Assembly: GCA_018873245.2 (NCBI GenBank)
Contig: JAEMBT020000009.1
Span: forward strand, 13,977,112-14,041,111
DNA: 64,000 bases
Direction of reading: 5' to 3'
Origin: Archegozetes longisetosus
Taxonomy: Eukaryota; Arthropoda; Arachnida; Sarcoptiformes; Trhypochthoniidae
The notes under the pieces were generated by a model. The model ran no database searches. It worked only from the letters and a program-made list of their open reading frames with translations, and was not told where the DNA came from. Shown piece by piece: positions 58,581 through 64,000 of this stretch (positions are counted from its first letter, which is position 1; each line of letters starts with the position of its first letter). The position numbers and the translations under genes were made by a program.

Positions 58581-58599
58581 CTACTGATGATTATGATCT

Positions 58600-60165
58600 T
58601 CCCTAATCGAATAGATGGCAGCAATACCCCCAATTAGACAGTCAAAATGTAATGCTTCCGGCGTAGATACCAAGCATAATAGACATATCAGTATCAAGCG
58701 GCGAGCTATATTCTTTATGATAGCCAGTCAGCAAGTGATATAACGGGCAAATGAATAGTTGATAGTGGAAGTCATCCGGCTGACCACAGACAGTGCAATT
58801 AGGGTTGTCTCTGATGCGGAACCGATTAAAGTAGGCATTAAAATCACTGTGATCAGTCGTATATTGCGTACGAAAATGATTAGCCATAAAATGAAAGGCT
58901 CTCTTCCTTGTGTCAACAGTTGGGAAATACTCATGTATGGTACTTCCGGTGTCCGAAGGTTGCCAGTTGTTATTCCACTTAACTAATACTGCACGTTCAT
59001 TGCAATATTTTAAGCCTCGCTCAGATAAAATGTCTTAAAAAAACGGTGTTTCGTCACCACATTACGAGGACTGTTTGACCAGTCCGTCGGAGGCTTCGTT
59101 ATCATCAGTTCTTTTATGAAAGGGAGTCCAAGCAAAATGAATGTCTATTGAAGGGTCATGCTTTTGAAGAGTCTCTATTACTCTAAGGACAATCGGAATG
59201 ACAGAGTTGAAGGATTTAATAGCAAACAGCGCTGATTTACTGTCGGAATAAAGGATATATTTACGGTCCTCAAGTATCAAGAGACTAATATGATTCAATA
59301 CAATATCAATTGCTATTAGCTCTGTTTGATACACAGAGCACATGAAAGCTAATTTAATCCATTCTTCATACGAGTGATTGCCTCTCTTATATACCATATG
59401 CTGAGCCGACTCCAGTCTCCCGCTTAGAGCCTTCTGTATATATTTGATAATCAAAAGCACCTATGCTTGCATGCGGAGAATCAGAATTAAATATTGAGCC
59501 GCAACTAATGACCTAAGAGCCGAGTGGAGCTGGTCAAAATATGGTGCCCTTGCCTCGATGTTATTCGCTACAAAATTCGCATCTAGAATAGATTCAATTA
59601 GGAGACACCTTTTTACAAAGTACTCGAGGGCAAGTCGTTCAAATCGTGTGTGAATAGATGTTACGCTCTCTAATATGCAAAGAGCATCTGTTGGCACGGT
59701 TCTATATCCTATCGTTATGCGAGTAAGAGCAAGACGATTGCTTTTAATCATACAACAATTATGTACAGTTTGAGTTCTATAATGCCAAATGGGGCATACA
59801 TTAGAGGTTATTGGCTCTATGGCTTCTTTATAAATCGTTCGCATAGCACTGGCACCAAGGCCCCAATTGGCTTTGGAAACACTTGCCAATCTCATCGTAA
59901 GTTGTTGAGCTCTATCGTCCACTTAATAAATGTGATCTTTAAAATTCAATCTATCATCCACAATAACACCAAGATACTTAGGTGACATGATAATCCGAAT
60001 TTCAGTGCCGTTCATACTGATAGATGACTGAAACGATAGCGTTGATTCGAAATAAAAAGCGCTGTTGTCTTTGTCGGATTGAACTCTATATGAATGGCCT
60101 TCCTCCAGTCATTCAGTAGCCGTAGTTCTCTGTTGGTTTTTCGAGTAAGATCAAGGATCGTTCAG
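58600..60165 (-). mobile_element. 5'-truncated non-LTR retrotransposon (LINE) with RNase H
   Basis: Minus-strand coding blocks in order: about 60120-59930, the end of the RT domain (NPTKTTALFIS, then PKYLGVIVDD); 59922-59461, the RT thumb and connection (IGYRTVPTDALCILESV); 59460-59062, RNase H with YQTELIAIDI (Glu), YSDSKSALFAI (Asp) and TPFHKRTDDNEASD (His and final Asp); 58887-58642, a C-terminal zinc-binding segment (RFRIRDNPNCTVCGQPDDFHYQLFICP). This is the 3' half of an RNase H-bearing LINE of the I/LOA/R1-like assemblage. Stops and frame changes separate the blocks and everything before the RT palm is missing, as usual for 5' truncation. GC content is higher than in the flanks. The exact 3' end and target duplication were not found. 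Confidence 0.8.
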
Positions 60166-60529
60166 GTCCCTAAGGATGTTTCTTTATAGTTGTGCCTATT
60201 TAGTACCCCTCAACCATTAATTCTCTCTTCAAATAAACAATAGCTGCGCTTCATCATAGCCTTTGCTTGAAGCTTGAGCTTATAAGCTCGAAGTTAGCTA
60301 AAATCGAGCTTTAAGCGCAGCTCAGCTCGCAGCTAGCTTATGTTTTTCACTAGAAATCAAAGCAAAAAAGTGCAATTGAATGTGATAAATTATCTTTAGA
60401 TGCAATATTTACTGGCACCATTTATTCCTTTCTATGTAAGTATTTAAATGCTTAATCAATAGTCCAATGGAAAATTTCTCATAAACTCGAATTACTAATT
60501 GTTTATAATCACTACAGTATATTTTTGTA
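60166..60529. other. short non-coding stretch with AGCT-rich inverted words
   Basis: Bases 60275-60340 contain nested AGCTTGAGCTTATAAGCTC and GAGCTTTAAGCGCAGCTCAG words that can fold back on themselves. No gene. Confidence 0.4.
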
Positions 60530-61345
60530 GAGCAACGATGATGCAAAGGAGTTAGTCAGATTTTGCCTAATTGTGCACCAAGTTAACATGGGTATCAAAT
60601 TAAAGCTTGAGAAGAGTAGAATCTAAGAAAGAAAAAATATTCAAAAATACGATGGCTGAGAGACGATGAGTTTCTTAAGATTGATGTTTAAAAACTAAAA
60701 TATCAATATTTATCATCTTTATTTTAAGAATAATTAAGAAAAATCTTATTGAAAGACACTAAAGTGTTTTGATCTCTTCTGAAAAAATATATAAAAGCCA
60801 CCGAAAAATCTTTTCTTTAGATAATGGCTATGCCTTCATTACGTTTTAGTAGATGTAGCTAAAACCGGTGTTGAGGCAATAGTCGAATAGTGTTGTCAGT
60901 GCAAAAATGGCCTTAAAACCGTCGGATGCTGTACACATATGACGGTTCATTGGCATCTTGGGTACGGCAGGCACGTACATGAGATTCCAGGACCAGCAGC
61001 ATCCCTGGATGATGTCTGTTTGGTCCTTGAAAGCACTGATACAGACACTGACTAAGTGGGGCACCTCCAGCCACTATAAAAATCTGAAGTAAGTGGAACA
61101 CCTCTAGTCACTTTAAATAAGCTCATTTTCACTTGTTATTCCCTGGATAATGCTAACGAGCTTTTTGAATAAAATTAATAATTCTTGATATTAAATACAT
61201 TTAAAAATTCATGTCTTATCTCAGCCATCGTATTTTTGAAAAATTCTCTTTTCTTCTGATGCTACGCTTTATAAGCTTTAATTTGATACCCATATTAAAT
61301 ACTAGCGTGGTGCGCAATTAGACGAGATGCCTATATATTTTGAAC
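60530..61345. mobile_element. long-inverted-repeat element 1 with internal GC-rich insert
   Basis: The left arm (about 60547-60680) and right arm (about 61205-61325, inverted) share TAATTGxGCACCA, GGGTATCAAATTAAAGCTT, AAAAATACGATGGCTGAGA and other blocks in the same order. The arms are about 120-130 bp and perhaps 80% alike. Between them lies AT-rich DNA plus the GC-richer segment at 60846-61110. No transposase is present, so it looks like a non-autonomous fold-back or MITE-type element that may carry captured sequence. Confidence 0.6.
60846..61064 (-). CDS. GC-rich exon-like ORF enclosed by the inverted repeats, function unknown
   Basis: A minus-strand frame of about 72 codons (HLVSVCISAFKDQTDIIQG..., ending LNTGFSYIY and a stop). 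It has six cysteines, balanced codons and a base composition near 47% GC, while the DNA around it is under 30%. There is no natural ATG at its start (GTG is used in the frame given), but TTAGTCAG just inside it could be an acceptor, so it reads more like a terminal exon than a whole gene. I recognise no domain. A frame-shifted reading (61101-60913) is also open. Just upstream a short stretch (GTGACTAGAGGTGTTCCACTTACTTCAG) is a diverged duplicate of the next 35 bases. Confidence 0.25.
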   Translation of the reverse strand: MPHLVSVCISAFKDQTDIIQGCCWSWNLMYVPAVPKMPMNRHMCTASDGFKAIFALTTLFDYCLNTGFSYIY

Positions 61346-61364
61346 TTACTTCTTAGTATAGTAA

Positions 61365-61690
61365 GAAGTAAGAAAGTTGATCAGATCTGGTCTAATTTCC
61401 CACCAAACCAATATGTGAATCAAATTAAAGATTATGAAGAGTAGAATCGAAAACAAAAAGAATTTTCTAAAAAATATGATAGCTGAAAGGAAATATGAAT
61501 TTTTAAATGTATTTAATATTGTTTGAGTGACTTAATTTTTAAACATGGATTTTTAAAAATTTATATCTCCTCTCAGTCATCGTATTTTGAAAGGTTCTTT
61601 TTGCTTCGTATTTTATTTTAGTTTTATTTGATACACATACTGACTTGGCGAGCGTTTAGGCCGGATGCCTATATCTTTCTCATTAACTTC
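61365..61690. mobile_element. long-inverted-repeat element 2 (short relative of element 1)
   Basis: Same arm family as element 1: left arm about 61370-61490 (GAATCAAATTAAAGATTATGAAGAGTAGAATC), right arm about 61575-61690 inverted (ATGCCTATATCTTT at its end, matching ATGCCTATATATTT at the end of element 1). Only about 100 bp separate the arms. The two elements are adjacent, head to tail. Confidence 0.6.
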
Positions 61691-62912
61691 TTTGAAGCTT
61701 TTAATTAAAAGGCAAATGTCTCCTCTTAAACTAGAGTTCAAATAAATATTCATTATGAACGCGTTATTATTCACTGTACCTTTAGCAACAAAATGCGTTG
61801 AAACAATTTTCTGTTATCTTTTAAACTTTGAAACCTTTTATATAATGTTTACCTCTATTTAACAACGTGTGGTAATACAAATATTAGACAATTACAATAC
61901 TTCTATGCAATAACAAAATCCTTGCATATTTTGATATAAGTTTTATGTCTGCATAGAGCAAAATTTCGTCTAGGTATCTTACAGCTGAATTCAATGACTT
62001 TTTCAATGTACGCATTGCTAATACCAGTGGACGGTACTTAAGTAGTTCTATCAGATAAGAACAGTTATTGCATTGCTATCTCCATTTTAAGTTTAATTTG
62101 ATTTCCTACTTTGACGCCCATTTTAAATATTTTGTTTGTATTAAATACTCGATCGCATTGTGTTGTATTTAATTCTATAATTAAAATAGAAGACTGAATT
62201 GATATCTGATAATGCAAACACTATAAGAAAGAAACAAGTCGTAAGCAACCAAAATTATAAAAATAATCTTATATCAGTGAATGGTGATCTAATTATTTCA
62301 AAAATATAAAAAATACTTATGACCATGTCTTATAGAAAAATAGATAATTAGCATAATCTGATTTAGATTGAACGAATAATTATTGTTTTTAAACTGTGGA
62401 GTACGTTTCTGAGAACGATCTTAATTATTAGTTTTATGATCAGTAATAAGGTCGATTTTATGGCTGAGAATTGATCAGTCGTATCTACATACGACCAAGT
62501 CGAAAACTGTTAAATGCAGAAATAAAAATTTTGGCTTCTTATAAATTATTTTTTAAAAGTTTTAATTTGTTTGAAGTTTGAGATAGCAATTATTTGAAAT
62601 GTAAACAAATGATTTGATTGAGAACTGCACATTGTAAGAGTCACACGCGATGTAAATGAAAGAAAGGTATCTGATAAACGGATTACATTTTTTTATGTAA
62701 CTTCCACATATTTTAATATAAGAAACGTGTTGACAACAAAATTGCATTCTTTGCATTAAACAAAAAACATACAGTGAAAGTTTTTAAAGATAAATATTAA
62801 AATTATGATATTTTCGTCCCGCAAAAGGTACATGCGGGATGCAGGACACTTGGTCACTCTAGTCGTATGATAGGTCTTAAAGAGTTCCACAAAAATTTAT
62901 GCCTAAAATAAT
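61691..62912. other. non-coding stretch with a hAT-like end
   Basis: No gene. At about 62818-62862 the words CCCGCAAAAGGTACATGCGG and GACACTTGGTCACTCTA, read on minus as TAGAGTGACCAAGTGTC, resemble a hAT terminus; no second end was identified. The open frame at 62562-62756 (minus) is AT-driven. Confidence 0.4.
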
Positions 62913-62918
62913 ATGTAC

Positions 62919-63354
62919 TATCGGCCAAAAAAGTATATGTTAAATAAAACTTTTTCATGCCTTGCATACTTAGGGATCACTTTAATATTTACGCAATCAA
63001 CATTTTGAAAGCTTTTATAAACTTTAGTTTAGATCTGACTTGTGGTAAAACAAAATAATGAACTTTTGCATTAACCGTTTACCTGATAGAGTTCATAAAT
63101 TGTTAACTTTGCATCCAACTTTTCTCAATTATTTATTTGAATTTAAGTTATCTAACTTATGTTAAAGTTCGATACAAATTGTAACACTTATAGAGATTTA
63201 AAGATAAGTTTCACATTTCATGACTCATATTAGAAGTATTATCAAAATAATACGACAAAATTATTTACTCAATCTTTCCCTTATTTGGTGCAATCCTCAT
63301 TGGCTTTTACTGATTTTTAAGCTGACATTTTGACATATACATTTTCGGCCGATA
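62919..63354. mobile_element. Tc1/mariner-type MITE
   Basis: Inverted ends CTATCGGCCAAAAAAGTATA (left) and CTATCGGCCGAAAATGTATA (right, read on minus) are each flanked by TA, and similarity extends a few bases outward (ATGTA/TACAT). About 436 bp, non-coding. Confidence 0.6.
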
Positions 63355-64000
63355 GTACATCATAATTTAAGATTTGTCACAAATTTTTAAGCTTTATTCG
63401 AAATTATTGTTAAATCGAAAAAGGAGTCTAAGTTTTAGTTAAAATCAACTTAAAATGCTTGTTGATGAATACACAAAGAATGAAGAAAAAAATTAAAAAA
63501 ATAGCTCTAAATTAAAGATCATAAAGAATTAAAGAATTTTTAAAAGAAGTGAACATTTAAAACTCAATTTTACTACTTGTAAATGAATAAATTTTATTTA
63601 TTATCTAAAACTATCAATTATTTACTATCACAACACCAGTAATAAACGTTAAATCGAATTTAATCAAATATTATGTGAACATTGATCATACAGTATTATC
63701 ACTTTATGAAGGTATAAAGTAATAATAATTAATACATTGATTATTATTAATACCAAGTGATTATGAAACGCATTAGTTTTAAGATCAATCATAAATAAAC
63801 ACATTACTGAAGTCGTGACTAGCTGATCATAAGACCAGTCATTTCTTAGCCATAACTTTAACATCGGTTATAAAGTTATAACCAGTGACAACATTTTTGC
63901 AGATGGTTCTCTAAAAAATAAACATAACCAAATAGAATTCAATTTCACTGTTTGAACACTTTTTTGAAAACAAATTATCAAAAAGTAATAAACTAATTTA
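63355..64000. other. AT-rich non-coding end of the window
   Basis: No supported gene; the minus-strand frame 63864-63664 is AT-driven. Nothing else was recognised. Confidence 0.4.

Noticed and set aside
58728-58986. Frames 58728-58934 (minus) and 58759-58986 (plus)
   Set aside because: Shifted or antisense readings of the LINE C-terminal finger region.
50000-64000. LTR retrotransposon or virus-derived element in the transposon cluster
   Set aside because: No paired long terminal repeats, gag/protease/integrase or envelope-like reading was found; the reverse-transcriptase-related sequence belongs to a non-LTR LINE.
1-64000. CRISPR array, operons or other prokaryotic features
   Set aside because: Repeats are tandem without unique spacers, and genes are spliced with GT-AG introns; the DNA is eukaryotic.

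Overview
The window is AT-rich (roughly 70% A+T by eye) animal nuclear DNA. Its genes are spliced with short GT-AG introns. The protein set (proteasome Rpn6, the Cdk5 activator p35, a PRA1 Rab acceptor, a BAMBI-type TGF-beta pseudoreceptor) and many dispersed TTAGGT/AACCTA hexamer tracts suggest an arthropod. A mite or other chelicerate is plausible, but the sequence alone does not settle the clade.

Layout. 1-5 kb: a small three-exon gene for a single-pass membrane protein with a PPGY motif (3023-3813, +), then two MITEs (a hAT-type with a perfect 8-bp target duplication and a pogo/Tigger-type). 6.8-12.6 kb: a two-exon small secreted protein (+) convergent with a complete three-exon BAMBI homologue (-, 8174-12226), whose signal-peptide exon lies 2.5 kb upstream of the rest. 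14.4-16.9 kb: complete five-exon PSMD11/Rpn6 (+). 17-25 kb: gene-poor DNA with short-period repeats and one doubtful ORF. 25.1-28.5 kb: complete three-exon Cdk5 activator p35 (-). 28.5-36.9 kb: non-coding DNA, then a two-exon PRA1/RABAC1 gene (+). Its 5' UTR intron ends in a 15-bp satellite that repeats a branch-point plus acceptor motif, and a 12-bp array of donor-like sites lies 2.7 kb upstream. 37-43 kb: non-coding, rich in minisatellites. 43.1-43.6 kb: a single-exon serine-rich gene (-) with a TATA box and a CACGTG E-box. 52.3-52.8 kb: a two-exon gene for an 80-residue secreted protein (-) with a TATA box.

From about 50 kb to the end the window is a transposon graveyard: two decayed mariner-type copies, a Tigger fragment split by a TIR-bounded Sola-like/DUF7869-type transposon, which is itself split by an internally deleted hAT element with an 8-bp duplication. 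After these come a 5'-truncated RNase H-bearing LINE, two long-inverted-repeat elements (one enclosing an unusually GC-rich exon-like ORF), and a further MITE. No LTR, retroviral or Polinton-like element was recognised.

The host genes do not form a pathway. BAMBI acts in TGF-beta/BMP damping at the membrane, p35 in neuronal Cdk5 activation, PRA1 in Rab and Golgi traffic, and Rpn6 in the 26S proteasome lid. All splice models are read by eye from reading-frame continuity, GT-AG junctions and remembered family sequences; no alignment or transcript was available.
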